From NCBI GenBank assembly GCA_000711775.1, contig ARYC01000579.1, positions 21,694 to 85,693 of the forward strand: 64,000 nt of DNA. The letters run 5' to 3'. The notes below the pieces were generated by a model that worked only from the letters and a program-made list of their open reading frames with translations, was not told the origin of the DNA and searched no databases. Positions 34,145 through 45,945 of this stretch are shown piece after piece. How positions within the stretch are numbered: the stretch's first letter is position 1; each line of letters opens with the position of its first letter. Source of the DNA: Oxytricha trifallax. Taxonomy: Eukaryota; Ciliophora; Spirotrichea; Sporadotrichida; Oxytrichidae. A program made the translations under genes and the position numbers.

Positions 34145-34885
34145 AAGATTGAATCATTGAATGATCAAATGAAAAAAAGTTGAGGCTCAAGAAATTATCT
34201 CAAGATTCAGAAGTAAGGAAGATCTATATCGATACCTAACTTTGCATGATATACATTCTTGATCACTATTAACATTAAATACAGTTGGTTTATTTCTTCC
34301 AACGATGGAAGTACCAAAATTTCATTCTTGAAAGCAATACTTTGAGAGGAGAAGAAAGTTTTTAAAAATAAAGAGATTAAACTAATTGAATTTCCAAAAT
34401 ACCTGAGATATTCAGTTACTAATCGTTATGAGGATGCTATGAAAGATGAGGAAGTGGTTGTTTACCTTCCTAATAAGAAGCAACTCTCTAATAAACTACC
34501 AGAGAGGAACTTGTTCTTTGGTGTTCTTGGTACAATAAAAGAGGAGTATCTCAAAGAAATTATTGAAGAAGCTCTTAAGAGACGATATTCTATCTATCCT
34601 AAGACTAGAAGAAGCAAGACATATTTAATAGCTCAGCTTGGCTAGAGAAACTTAAGAAGCATCCTTATATTTCAAGTAAGCTTTGACATACAACTTTGTA
34701 GGAAAATCTGGCACTAATATAATCTAATGAATGAACATGCTAAGGTTCATAGAGATAGAAAACAGCAGACAGTTCATTAAGTTAGCAAGAGACTTTATAC
34801 AGATGTTTAAAAGCCAGATTATATGAACATAGATTCAGGAGATGACAGCAAGAGAAGAAACTTAGGGCCTGTCAAGTTTTAAGAA
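34145..34885 (+). pseudogene. TBE C 22-kDa gene remnant
   Basis: The expected start ATG reads ATT at 34148, followed by ESLND. Conserved blocks remain: SRFRSKEDLYRYL near 34200, then 34439-34645 with EEVVVYLPNKKQLSNKLPER and FFGVLGT. The offset extension (VSFDIQLCRKIW, VSKRLYTDVQ, MNIDSG) follows at 34670-34860. Confidence 0.8.
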
Positions 34886-34934
34886 GATGAAAAGAAAGAG
34901 ATCCTTTTAACGGTCCATTTAATATGTGAACTAT

Positions 34935-36085
34935 TTCATTCATTTAAGTCTAAAACTTATTAATAATCCTTCATTTTTCCTTTCCTTGCACAAATCGTAG
35001 TCTTATCTTTATTCTCTTTCTTGCAAATTCTTTGTATTACGTCTACTTTATAGATTGGTAAATCATGCATTAGATGATATAGCAGAAGCTCTTGTAGTAA
35101 GTCTTGATTTAACTCCAGTAAAATTTAATTCCAATAAATTATAGCCTATAAGGAACGTTTTATACTGGAGTAATGTTTAACTCTTCATAAGCTTTCTTAG
35201 ACTCTTTAGTCTTATGAACTGATAAGTAATCAACAAACAAGATAATCACTTGATTATTGAATTTATCTCTTTGTTTATGTAAGAAATTAATATACTTATT
35301 ATTATTTAAAGCTGTAAGGAAATTAATATTGGGGCTTATGCCAGCCATATAGATAATCAGACAGTTTCAAATCAATATACTACTCTCGCTTAATTGAGCG
35401 AGGATGAATGACATAACTTTCTAAGCCTGAAACTTCGCTAATACCAGTTAAAATTGCATGGGTGACAACCTTTGCTTTTCAGTCATAAACTTCAATGTTA
35501 TCATACTTTTTGTACCATGACATATTAATAAAGGTGTTGAATGTAAAGACGGCTTCATCAGCATGTATGAAGTTGATGTTATTAGTAATAGCTCGCTGCA
35601 TTAAATCATATTTATATTTATAATTTAAACTATTGCTATAAAATGGCACTGTAAAATCAATTACTCTCTTTACTATGTTAACAGGCTTGAAAGTAATGCC
35701 ATTTCTTGTATAAATGTTAACAAATAGTCTAAGTAGAGATACGCATTTCAAGAAACTTGCGATGAAACATGACAGCTCGTTAGCCTAATACTTTAATGTC
35801 TTAGAGTCACAGAGATAGTCAATATGGATCTGTGAGAACTTTTAGTATCTTGCGAGATTTTTTCAAGAGCTGAGTTATAATACTAAACAGCTAAAAAAGC
35901 AATGATATCTAGCAGTTGAGACCCTTTTGCGTAGGGATCTTACTATGGTTGTATAATTTTACACTTGTTTGACTTTGTCCATATTAACACTTGTACCATG
36001 CCTAAACTTAAGCAGTAAATCTTAATATTATTTATCATAAATATACCCTAAATATCGCTAATTTCTATTTCTTATTTTGCTAATT
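34935..36085 (-). pseudogene. TBE C transposase remnant
   Basis: Matches B: RVIDFTVPFYSNSLNYKYKY and FIHADEAVFTFNTF near 35700-35550, then SWYKKYDNIEVYD, and IILFVDYLSVHKTKES near 35250-35200, where the Asn after the second catalytic Asp is Tyr. A short extra segment at about 35290-35370 disrupts the core between the two Asp residues. Several frameshifts; inactive. Confidence 0.85.
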
Positions 36086-36172
36086 GGCCTAATTTCTATA
36101 CTAACCCCAATAAGACCCCAACTATACCCTACAAATCAAAGCACTTATAAACCTCACTAAGAGGTTTTGATT

Positions 36173-37269
36173 TTACAACACCGCTATTAAGACTATGGGA
36201 AACCAAGATTTAAAAGTTAAACCAGTCGACTAAGTGATGAATTGTGAATAAGAGACAGAAGTAATTTGCAGAGTGAACAAAGCTGAGCAAAGTATAAGGG
36301 AATGTAACTTCAACAAAACAATAGGTCCTGATGAGTTTGATGGAAAAATCTTACGAAAATCATAGAGAATTCTTAAAACAGTGTGTACGAAAATAGCAAG
36401 ATGGTTGAATGCAGGGTAAATACCATAATATCTGAGGAAGGTTAGATTTTACTACCCTGAAGACAATAATTCGAGGCCAATCGTAGTGAATACATATTTA
36501 GGCAAAATAATTGATAAAAAGATATTTTAAAAACAAACTCCAAAGTAAAAAAAGCACTCTATTGTAAACAGGCAACTATCAAAGATGATTAAAAGAAAAT
36601 AAGAACATCCACTTAAACCTAATTAGACTGCTAGAATATATTAAAAACTCTAGAAGGAAGATTAAATAAGTAAAGAGAGGCATCCCTTTTATTAGATCTC
36701 TAAGAAAGGATCACGACTCGGTCTGGAAGACAAATTAAATGACTCGGTCTGGAAGACAAATTAAATGGAATTCTAAATGAGAAGGTGAAGTCAGGCGACG
36801 ATAAAACCCCCATCAAACTAAAAGAGGAACTATACAAATAAAGTAGAATTAAATACGAAGATGAATAAACTAATGATTAAAACGGAGTTAGCCTGAGGGA
36901 ATCAGAATATCGCCAATGCTATTTAAGATTTATTTACAAGACGCGTTGTATTCCAAGTAGAAGCTACTACCTTAATAAGATAAGAAAAATGATAGCCTTT
37001 CCAGACGATTTTCTAATAAACATTGAGTACTAACAATATTTCAATAGGAAACTGGAATGTTTCATATAGATTGAATAGACGCTCAATTTAAAACTAAACA
37101 CAAAAAAAAATATTCTTGAGTGACACCAAATAACTTTAACAAATCCAACAAATAGAAGGAATTCAAAAAGTGAGGGAAGCAAATATTTGGGAATAAATAA
37201 AATCTTAACTCCTCAATAGATGCTGAGAAAACACTTCGAAGGAGATGAATAGATAGACAGAGTTTTATC
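36173..37269 (+). pseudogene. LINE reverse transcriptase, N-terminal part
   Basis: Right of TBE C the LINE resumes with NKTIGPDEFDGKIL near 36315 (RT domain 0), PEDNNSRPIVVNTYLGKIID near 36455-36510 (fingers, RPI motif), ISPMLFKIYLQDALYSK near 36905-36955 (domain 4) and IAFPDDFLI near 36990-37017, where the catalytic (F/Y)xDD is seen as FPDD. Frames break between blocks. The foldback at 37270 interrupts it. Confidence 0.75.
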
Positions 37270-37915
37270 GGGGGGGGGGGGCGATATCTGAACCTAAGCT
37301 GCAGTATCTGAACCTAATGTATTTTATTATAGGTTAAATATGTTTCCATACATGCTTCTAGTCAATTAAGGGTCTGAGAACACGAATAAACATCTTATGA
37401 TAACGAGGGATCACTCTAAAGCGTAGAAAAAGTTACAAAGAGTATCTGTTTTATTGTAATATTTTACATTATTTTTATCATTTTTCGCATGTTTTTTTTA
37501 TTCAGTTTCTTTATTTTATACTATAGAACATACACGAGTCGTTGTAAATGACATATCTTGCTATGAGTTATATAATTTCTCATTGCATTTATGCTAGAAA
37601 ATAAGTACAGATGGAATTTCATTATCTTGATTGATGTCATTTACAACGACTCGTGTATGTTCTATAGTATAAAATAAAGAAACTGAATAAAAAAAACATG
37701 CGAAAAATGATAAAAATAATGTAAAATATTACAATAAAACAGATACTCTTTGTAACTTTTTCTACGCTTTAGAGTGATCCCTCGTTATCATAAGATGTTT
37801 ATTCGTGTTCTCAGACCCTTAATTGACTAGAAGCATGCATGGAAACATATTTAACCTATAATAAAATACATTAGGTTCAGATACTGCAGCATAGGTTCAG
37901 ATATCGCCCCCCCCC
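37270..37915. mobile_element. 646-bp foldback with G-run/C-run ends and 8-bp duplication
   Basis: Begins with 12 G and ends with 9 C. Arms of about 290-310 bp are nearly perfect complements. GTTTTATC flanks both sides (37262-37269 and 37916-37923). It interrupts the LINE, whose frame resumes on the other side. Size and duplication length match foldback 9795-10441, but sequence differs. No ORF. Confidence 0.9.
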
Positions 37916-37923
37916 GTTTTATC

Positions 37924-38700
37924 AAAGACTTACCAGATCAGACAACCCAAAAAACTATGATACGATAATGGAAGCTTAGATCAGATCAATATTCATTTTT
38001 AACTACACCCCACTCAATGTTTCCAAATATCAAATATATGAAAGTAGAAGAAATTGACAAAATGAATACTCAGCTTAAGAGAATAGCTTTTAGAACCCCA
38101 AGAAATATTCCTAATTCAATTCTGAGAAATATTAAAAGAAAATAGTACAGCAGATATCATTATGTAATTAGTTTAGAAAAATACAAAGAAAATATAAAAA
38201 TGACATAGGAGAGTACTGGAGTGGAAATATAATCTAAAATCAAAACAAAGTCAAACTATAGAAAAGTAAGAATTTATTTATTACAAAAAATGTAATGGTT
38301 ATATGAGACAATCAGCTAAAGGAAGACACTCATGAATTAAGGGATGAGCCAATATCAATGTCCACAAAACATTTTTGATAAATATTATATGAGAAAATGC
38401 AATCTAATCAACCAGGCAGAAAGCCCCACAAGATTTTCAAACTTAATTAGAGAAAATAGACTCATAGACCTAGATGACAAAACACAAGTTTGAAATTCTA
38501 GCAAAAATTACCTGGCTTGATGTAAGGATAAGAGGACTAGAGCTCCAGGAGTACAACAAAAAGGTTAGAAAAATTTCAAAGTAAAGTATATCAGGAAGCC
38601 GAAAGTTCAACTCAACGGAAAAAATTAGAATGAGGAATGATGAGGATTGAATATCCAAGACAAAGAAAAGAAATAATAATAAAACACACCAAATAGAAAA
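37924..38700 (+). pseudogene. LINE C-terminal region
   Basis: Continues the LINE after the foldback: LKRIAFRTPRNIPNSILRNI near 38070-38130 and a charged region to about 38690. Frame breaks persist. An A-rich stretch near 38670-38705 could be the 3' end. Confidence 0.55.
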
Positions 38701-39603
38701 GAAAAATGCATTTGGTATCAGGTGTACTCCATTTTCGTATTTGATTTTATATTTTTGCTATTACTTACCTAAGTGATCATTGTTTTAATTTCATATCATT
38801 TGTTGCTATTCTTTATTAAATTTATCAATTTGCTCTAGTCATTAATTGTGTGTTCACATTTTTTAAATGATTAAAATTCGAAAAAGTATTAATAACTGTA
38901 AAATAAATTTTTAAAATGTATATTTAATTTAATCATTTTTAAATAAAATAGAATTCTGGTATTCGGAAGTTTTATTAAAGTTTATTGAATAGCTAAATTT
39001 AAAATTAATTTAGTTTATATTGGCTGTACAGTTTAACTTTAAAGCAGAGAGGGTATTAATTGCTTAAAATTTTATAAGTTATTATTTATCAACTATTTTA
39101 CTTTTATTATAAAAAGGAACAATAAATTATTTTTAAAAGTAGAAATTATTTTTGAATCTCTATATTCTAAATGCAATTTTGATAAATTATTTTGAATATC
39201 AATTATATTAATGCAGTATTCATTATGGATATTATTTGCTTGAGCAATGTATTTATAATATTAATGTTATAACCTGTTATATATATGCTGCTATCACCAT
39301 ATAATTACTTTCATTTAATTCATTATTATGCAATAACTTAATTATTGTATATAATTTTGAATGCAAATATGCTTTATTTATAAACATTAAAAATATTTTA
39401 TAGAATATTTCTATCTTTTATGATTATTTATTAGCACTTTCTATTAGTGAGGTTATGGGGCTTCCTTAAAAGTTTAAATACTTATTTTATTATTTTTTAA
39501 GTAAATTTAGACAGTTCTTTTCAATTGTTTTAATTGTCCATTGTGTGATTGATCTATCTTGCTACCTCTGTTTGTTTGTATTATTTATTATTAAGACTAT
39601 CAA
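38701..39603. other. AT-rich stretch without features
   Basis: No coding frame, repeat or fold seen. Confidence 0.4.
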
Positions 39604-40078
39604 TGGGGGGGGGAAGTTTCCTACCACCGTGCGGTTTCCGGCCCCTTGCGGAAGTTTCCTGCCCCCAACATTAAAATTTATATTTTTTGGCAATAAAAAT
39701 ATTAGAAACATATAAATTTTAATTTCTATTATCTTTACCATCTACTAAACAACTCTTATAAATATATAATTTTCATGATATAATGGTATTCTTTATCATT
39801 TTATATATTAAAAATAATTCTAAAATAAATGATTTATATTAATAATTAATGTGATTTTCATTAATACTTGTACTCTTTATCAAGGAAAAAATAATATTTG
39901 ATGCTATATTAAAAATAACTATATCATAATTGATGATAAAGATTCTTTTAAAATTATAAAAATTACATATTTTAATGTATGGGGCAGGAAACTTCCGAAG
40001 GGGGCAAGAAACTACCTTTTTGGGGCGGGAAACTTCCCCCCTTGGGTGCATATAAAATTTCAGGAAACTTCCTCCCTT
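39604..40078. mobile_element. MITE with GGGG-AAGTTTCC ends, copy 1
   Basis: Ends carry repeated GGGG(C/A)-AAGTTTCCTGCCCC-type motifs in opposite orientation (GGAAGTTTCC on the left, GGAAACTTCC on the right), two or three per end, around an AT-rich core. The core matches the complement of 51485-51855. No coding capacity. Confidence 0.75.
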
Positions 40079-41273
40079 TCTATCAATGTATATATTACAT
40101 TCAATTTAATCAGTTGAGGTATTGATAAACTACCGGCCTCATTAGACTTAGTGTCTAGATACATAGCTTTTGAAACAGTAAATAAATAATCAATAGAAAT
40201 AACAAAAACTATTTGGAGTTATTGTAAAAAAAATGATCGAGTTATTGAATGAGTTTCTTTATTGTAACTTGATATTTTAAGAATTGCTGTTTTACTATCC
40301 TTAGCCTGAGCCATTACTACTGTAGTTATTGCTTGATGAGAAATTATATAAAATCTTCAATATTTATATTCTTCTGTAAGTGTTATGTGGTTAAATACAT
40401 TGCTATTATTGCTGTTTTACTATTTTAATTATGATTAACACTAATATCGGTTTAAATAATATTATTGTTGATAAAGAACTTATTAATTCTAAAGTAAATG
40501 AAAAGATATCCTGCTGCTAATATATCCCCAGAATTCTATTGTTAATGCTTCATTTCGTCAGGTTTAAAGCAATAAACTTAGTTTGTTCATTATGTGCTGA
40601 TTACTTTCCTCCTAAAGTCTAACACTGCTATTTTGCAAAATGATTAGGCTGGAATTGCCATTGGTGATATTGTTTAATTGAGGCAATATTTTACTACTAC
40701 TCACGGAGTCAATAGTGTAAGCTATCATAAATTTAAGAAGAAGCCATATAAGAAGGGGTGATAATAAACTAATTAATAGTGCTATTATATGTTTTTGCGG
40801 TGGGAATATTTTAGCGTTGATATTGAGGTCATATTTTTCATTTTAATTTAAATTGGAAATTGTTTTTATTTCGACCTTCATCCTTTTCCTTCAAACAAAT
40901 CTGACTGAAATTTGCTCTAAAATAACATTATAAATTGGACAAATATTTCAATTGTTATTGACTCTTTTCCTTGCAAGGTTTTTACTAATTTTTATTGATT
41001 AATCAATCTCATATTAGATGCTGATTATTATTACTTAACCGACTAAAAGAAGTTATAATAAATTAATATCTTGGGTACTATGCTGAGTTTACATTTAAGT
41101 TTAAACTTATACTTGTTGCTGTTTATCATGTTAAAAGATTTATCAAGTTATCAAGGTAGTTTATCTGCTTTAAATTTAATGAATAAATTATTCTTTAATA
41201 ACAATTACTTAAGCTATTACTTAATTTGTATCTTTCATAGGGAAACTACTGGTACTAACTGCTTCTTCTAGAA
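40079..41273. other. AT-rich stretch, no supported gene
   Basis: The standard-code ORF at 41071-41271 has low-complexity composition and no support. Confidence 0.4.
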
Positions 41274-41553
41274 TCATAAGAATTATTTTCAGTAGTATTT
41301 GAGAATTATTAATTTAAAAGAAATATAAAATAGCTTAAATACATGAGTAAAAATGAACAAAGCAAAGTCTAAATAGTTTTACTTAGATATGGGACCTAAG
41401 ATCTTTAAAAAACAAAATTAACTTTCCATTCCTACAAATAAATTGCAAAAATATTTGGACATAACTAAAATATGATCCGAAAAATATGCACAGGAAATAA
41501 TAACCAAAAAAATAAGAATCAAAAATTAAAAAAAGGACCCTCAATTTAACTCT

Positions 41554-42460
41554 TGAGCATATGAACTATTTAGTCAATCAAAATACTTTATTGAACTATA
41601 ATTATTTTTTGTAAATGATAGAGACAAAATTTTTAATCTTTAATTCCCTGATTAAAAAATATCTACTTCTATTATTCGAAAAGTTTACCTATTAAATGGA
41701 GTTAAGTACAAAAGTGTCAAGTCAGCATATAGACTTTCAAATTCAAATAATGTACAAATTTAAGGTGTTTAACTACAGAATTACCCATTAGTTATTTAAG
41801 CATATCAAAACAAGGAATAGATAATTTATTTTGATGAAACTATTTTTAAGCCTCAAAATTTAAGAATAAGAGCATTGGATGCCCCATATTAAAATTAAGT
41901 CATTAAAAAAGAAGGCATTGACATTTAGACCCTAGCAGTATTGGTTTTCATTTCGAGGTAACATGGTGTTATCGGATTTATAATAAAAGAGAAATTGATT
42001 AAAATTCCCGATTTAATTTAAGGTATTGAGATATTTTAAAATAGTTTAGGGGTAACAAAGTTGTTATCTTCCTGGATAATTTAAGAGCCCATCATAACAA
42101 ATAATTTAAATAATAAATAGAGGCTAACGGATGTAGATATATTATCAATTATTCTTAATCCTCCGAATACAACTGTATTTTAGAAATTCTTTCGAGGGTA
42201 AAGCTTGCCTATAAAAACGACATAATTGAAAGGAACTTTAATTTTACAAATAAGACTCATTATTAAATAATAAGGAACGCAATTTAAAGTATAAAGTAAG
42301 AAGATTGCTTAAAAATAGAAATAAGGCACATAAAAAAAAATATTATAGGTTATACTTTTAGAATAAGAGTGATTAAGTTAAAATATTATTTTAAATAATT
42401 ACGATTAAATTTCAAATATTAAAAAACTTTTTATTTTAAGGATTGGAATTTATGTTCCTT
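41554..42460 (+). pseudogene. IS630/Tc1-like DDE transposase of the divergent element
   Basis: With TAA/TAG as Gln the frame is open from 41557 to about 42060: RKVYLLNGVKYKSVKSAYRL near 41675-41735 (helix-turn-helix-like), then IIYFDETIFKPQ near 41822 with the first catalytic Asp, and IQTLAVLVFISRQHGVIGF near 41925. After one frameshift, 42060 onward gives VVIFLDNLRAHHNK with the second Asp, then YIINYSQSSEYNCILEI, where the expected YSPxxNxIE is altered and the Glu is displaced. C-terminal residues continue Lys-rich to about 42460. A further frame break upstream of 41554 leads to TLNLTLEHMN. Distinct from TBE A-D transposases but of the same superfamily. Confidence 0.75.
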
Positions 42461-43069
42461 ACTCCATTCCCTTCTTTGGGTTATTAACATAATAAGAGTA
42501 TAAAAATGTCATTTCGTTTAATTTTCTTTTTTTGGTAACTCTTCTGATTTAAGATCCTTACTTCAATAGTGAAAGTGCTTTGCTCTTTCTCTCTATGTGC
42601 AAAAATAAAGGAAATTATTGCATTACTAGAAATAGTTAGATTTTATTAGAGCATCTTCAGATAATAGTTGCTTATGATAATTGAATTTTAGTCCCCCTTT
42701 ATTTGAGTTCATGAAACTCTTATTTACTATTAATGACGAACAATCCTTTGAAAATACTCATTCCTAAGAGTCCCTAGAATTCTAAAAATATGTTTTCGAT
42801 AAGGCAGTTCATCAAGATTATGGTAAATATTTAAGTATATTAATTCGTCATCGACTTTTACTTCCTCCAATATACGTTTCAAGTTTAACCCAGGGAAATG
42901 AACGTTAATCCAAATTACCGTTTGATTTAATTAGTAATTTGGTTCCTTTCGGACATCTTTTAGAAATCTTATTCAAGATTTTTTTAAAATAAGTTGAAAT
43001 TTAAATTCATTTTAATAATTAATAATAGCAATAGTAAATGTAATAATCAAAAATGGAAATCTAAAAAAA

Positions 43070-44141
43070 AACGTTATTATTTCTCCATTCTCCTTCATAC
43101 TTAGCTCTTAGCTCCATTAGCTTGAGTGTAATTTTTCTTGTCTTTTTTTAGTCTTCAGTTGACTCTTGCTCGCATGTACTTCTCAATTGATCTTGGTGCC
43201 ACATCTGTAGAATTAATTTTTAGATATGTTTTTTGTAACTTACATTTTAAATGCACCTTTTGATCAGACATGTTTTCATATTCTTATATTCTTAATTTAT
43301 TATTTATTACAATTAACATTATTTTTAAAAAAATCGTGATTGTGCATTGCTTATAGGGTGGCATGAACATATTGGTTATATTCAATTAAAATTATGATAT
43401 TTACACTGGAATTTGAAATAATTGTACCAGTCTGCTTTTCTATTCAACTATCATTCTAATTATCTGAATGATATTTGAGTGTTAATTTGCGCACTGTTTT
43501 AATCAGGTTAAAATCTTTCCATTTTGTTATTAATAAATGTCTAATTGATTTAGGGAATTTAATTTAAGCTTCAAATTTCCAATGGAAAATTAGGTATCTT
43601 GTCTAATGAAGCTATCTTATTGGATCCTATCGTACACCAGCAGCAATTGGAACTAATATTGAATCTCTAAGGAAGTTAAAATTTGTGCTTTTAAATTATT
43701 CCTTCAGATTGAGGTTAAAATCTTTTAAGTCAGATATTTGGAATATAAATCTTACCCAGAACATTTTTCCTTAAATTAATGCATTTAAAAACAGCCCTTG
43801 GGCCCAAAACTTTATTGTTTATGACTGGGCTAAGGGCTTATGGGTTTTAAACTAAATCGAATTTTGGAATTTGAGTTCTCTTTTAAGTTTAAGAATTTTA
43901 GTTCCAATACTATGCTTTGCATTAAATATGAATAACTGAGTTAAAAAATAAGGATTCTAATTTTAAATAAATAGTGGCTATTATTAATTTTATGATTTAA
44001 GTTATTAAAATAGTAAATGGAGCACAAAATTAAAGGAATCAGATATAGTTGCTCATCATTGAGTTGCCTTAACTCGAGTGATGAATCCAAGTCTTCAGTA
44101 ATTGAACTGTCCAACTGCTCTTTGTAATATTGATTCGTCAT
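43070..44141 (-). pseudogene. Reverse-strand middle gene of the divergent TBE-like element
   Basis: On the minus strand, ATG at 44141 opens MTNQYYKEQLDSSITEDLDS and stays open about 136 codons with TAA as Gln, to TGA near 43733. Later frames at 43230-43070 give DVAPRSIEKYMRAR and TLKLMELRAKYEGEW. It is placed like the TBE 22-kDa gene and diverges from the adjacent zinc-finger gene, but no clear residue match to the 22-kDa protein was seen. Confidence 0.4.
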
Positions 44142-44249
44142 AGAATGACAAAGTTTAAAATAAGAATTGTGAGAAATCTAATCCAAGTCTTTATCAAGCT
44201 CATGCATTACTTACACTATTTACGACAAAATCTTGACTAGAAAATATTA

Positions 44250-45640
44250 TACTAGACACATAAAAAAACATTCAAGAAAATAGAGTAGGTTAACTCATTT
44301 TAAAAGTAAAAATGGGTACGCTTGCAAGGTTTTCAATAAGGATTTTAAGGAAAGTACCCAACTCACCAATTAAAAAAGCACCTAATGATTCATCCCGATG
44401 ATGAGATTATCAAAGATGGTTATGCTCCATTCGTAACTCTTTGGTTTTATTTATCCTTAATTTTCTTTATAGATACTACAGAATATGAAAGACTTAAGAC
44501 TAAAACAATATAGTCCACAAAAATCAAGAAACCCTAACTCTGATATTTCAGAGGTGCCTATTTTTATTTAAGGACATAAATAAGAGGAACTTAAATAATA
44601 AAAATTAAATAAAAAAAATTTATAACAAACCCTATTCAGGTTGATTGATATAGTTTACCATGAAGTAGAGCCTACTTAACCTTAAAAAAATTATTCAAAT
44701 TTTGGATTAACAGTTAAAGAAATGCTATCATTAAATAAAATGCTTATCAACTAAATTAAAGACTTAATTGAACAGAGACTTAATCTTAATTATAATCATT
44801 TGGTCAGACATTAAATCTTAAGCTTAAAGCAAGATTGGCTTTATCGGGAAGGAATAAAATGAGATATTAAGTGGTTAATAAAATTAGGTTAAAGCAATAT
44901 AAAGCAGGTTCTTTAAATATTAAAAGTTTATTTTAGTTCCTCTTACTTGCTAGTTTGGCTTTGAGCGTATGATATTACTTAGGGGATTTACTTAATCTTT
45001 AGCACAGAAGACTAGTAACTTGGAGATGCATTCATCAAAGTTGCTTCCAGCTAAAGTTTTTAGATCCTACAAGAAACAAGGTAAGTCTTTAAAGAATTTT
45101 ACAGAATATTAAATGTAAGTATTTAATTGTTAATTGTGGAGGAGGCCAACTTCTTCTAGAAGTTGAAGGCACCCCAAAAATTCTTTTTAGATTTATCCTA
45201 ATTCTTAATAGAACTTACTTTTTTAGGCGGAAGCAACATTTGTGATTATTAGCGCAGCAAAAGCAGTGAGTTAATTACATATTTAGAAAGTGGCTCATCT
45301 ATATTTGAAATATCAAAACATAATAGTTAACCTTGATGACAGTTCGTACAGCACTATCAGCAATTTTTCAAGAACTAAAATTTAGGAGGAACCTACTGTT
45401 GGCACTGATTTAAATTTATGTTCCTACATTCATAGATCAAAATTATCAGGGAAAAATAGTTTGTGAGCCTTGGAGTAATTATTCTCTCCTCAAAAAGGTA
45501 CTACAGTAATTGGCATGAGAAAAGTTTAAATAAGTATTAGAGAACTTGAAATCAGTTAAAGAACTTGCTTAAGAGCTTTTAATATCAGGAGAAAAGAAAA
45601 AATTTCAAAGATATTCCTCTCTTGCTATCATCAGATGACA
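44250..45640 (+). pseudogene. Zinc-finger/kinase gene of the divergent TBE-like family, copy 2
   Basis: Aligns with 1-1378. KKHLMIHPDDEIIKDGYAPFV near 44370 matches KKHLIIHSEVELHKAGHPPFV in copy 1; GDLLNLQHRRLVTWRCI near 44978-45030 matches GDLLKLKHRRIATWRCI; the pseudokinase loop AHLYLKYQNI and ISNFSR near 45295-45380 match HLYLKPQNI and ISNFSR; WSNYSLLKKVLQQLA near 45473 matches WRDNYSLLVMILHQLA. Both copies share the HRD-to-HLY change, so it predates their split. Many frame breaks, including an insertion of about 200 bp between the RCI block and the catalytic loop. Confidence 0.7.
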
Positions 45641-45819
45641 TTTCTACAAATTCTTCTTCTAAAGAAATATCAATTATTTTATAATATCACATAATTAATG
45701 GATTATAATATATTTCAATTCTAAATTTTTCTAAAAATTAATTCTCATGAATAGTCTAAATAACAATTTAGAACACCATCCGAGACTAAACCGTTTCCTT
45801 TTTTTATTCTCCAGCATTA

Positions 45820-45945
45820 TTTGAAATTGTTCATTTATTTGTTGATGACATCAGTCTGTATATTGTGCTTGATAAAAGATTGTGCGAATCCACAAGTTAA
45901 GGATTGTTACTTCCATTATTTATATTTGTGTTTTTATGAGTACTG
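45820..45945 (+). pseudogene. Possible reverse transcriptase fragment
   Basis: A 40-codon frame reads EIVHLFVDDISLYIVLD, like the FADD-centred catalytic block of LINE reverse transcriptases. Neighbouring RT motifs are not evident, so this could be chance. Confidence 0.3.

Larger units (their letters stand above)
32222..36169. mobile_element. TBE transposon C, inserted in the LINE
   Basis: 3948 bp, beginning CAAAACCCCAAAACTCC and ending GAGGTTTTG, flanked by ATT at 32219-32221 and 36170-36172. Terminal sequences match the A/B subfamily (TATACCCTACAAATCAAAGC on the right). Gene order as in A and B, but all three genes are broken. Its coding sequence is closest to B by eye. Confidence 0.95.
30386..38700 (+). 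mobile_element. Degenerate LINE (non-LTR retrotransposon), twice interrupted
   Basis: An endonuclease-like region (30386-31020) and reverse-transcriptase-like region (36173-38690) lie on the same strand in LINE order. TBE C (32222-36169) and foldback 37270-37915 are inserted between and within them. An AT-rich block at 31040-31870 may be a further insertion. Frames need TAA/TAG as Gln and still break often, so it is dead. Ends are not defined by a target duplication that I could see. Confidence 0.75.
41274..45750 (+). mobile_element. Divergent TBE-like element with transposase, reverse-strand middle gene and zinc-finger/kinase
   Basis: Three coding remnants have the TBE order: transposase (+, 41554-42460), middle gene (-, about 43070-44141), zinc-finger/kinase (+, 44250-45640). 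The sequences differ strongly from TBE A-D. Possible diverged terminal repeats: CATAAGAATTATTTTCAG at 41274 against the complement of 45715-45749 (CATGAGAATTAATTTTTAG). No C4A4 telomeric repeats at the ends. A second copy of its kinase end begins the window (1-1378). Total length about 4.5 kb, like a TBE. Confidence 0.6.
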
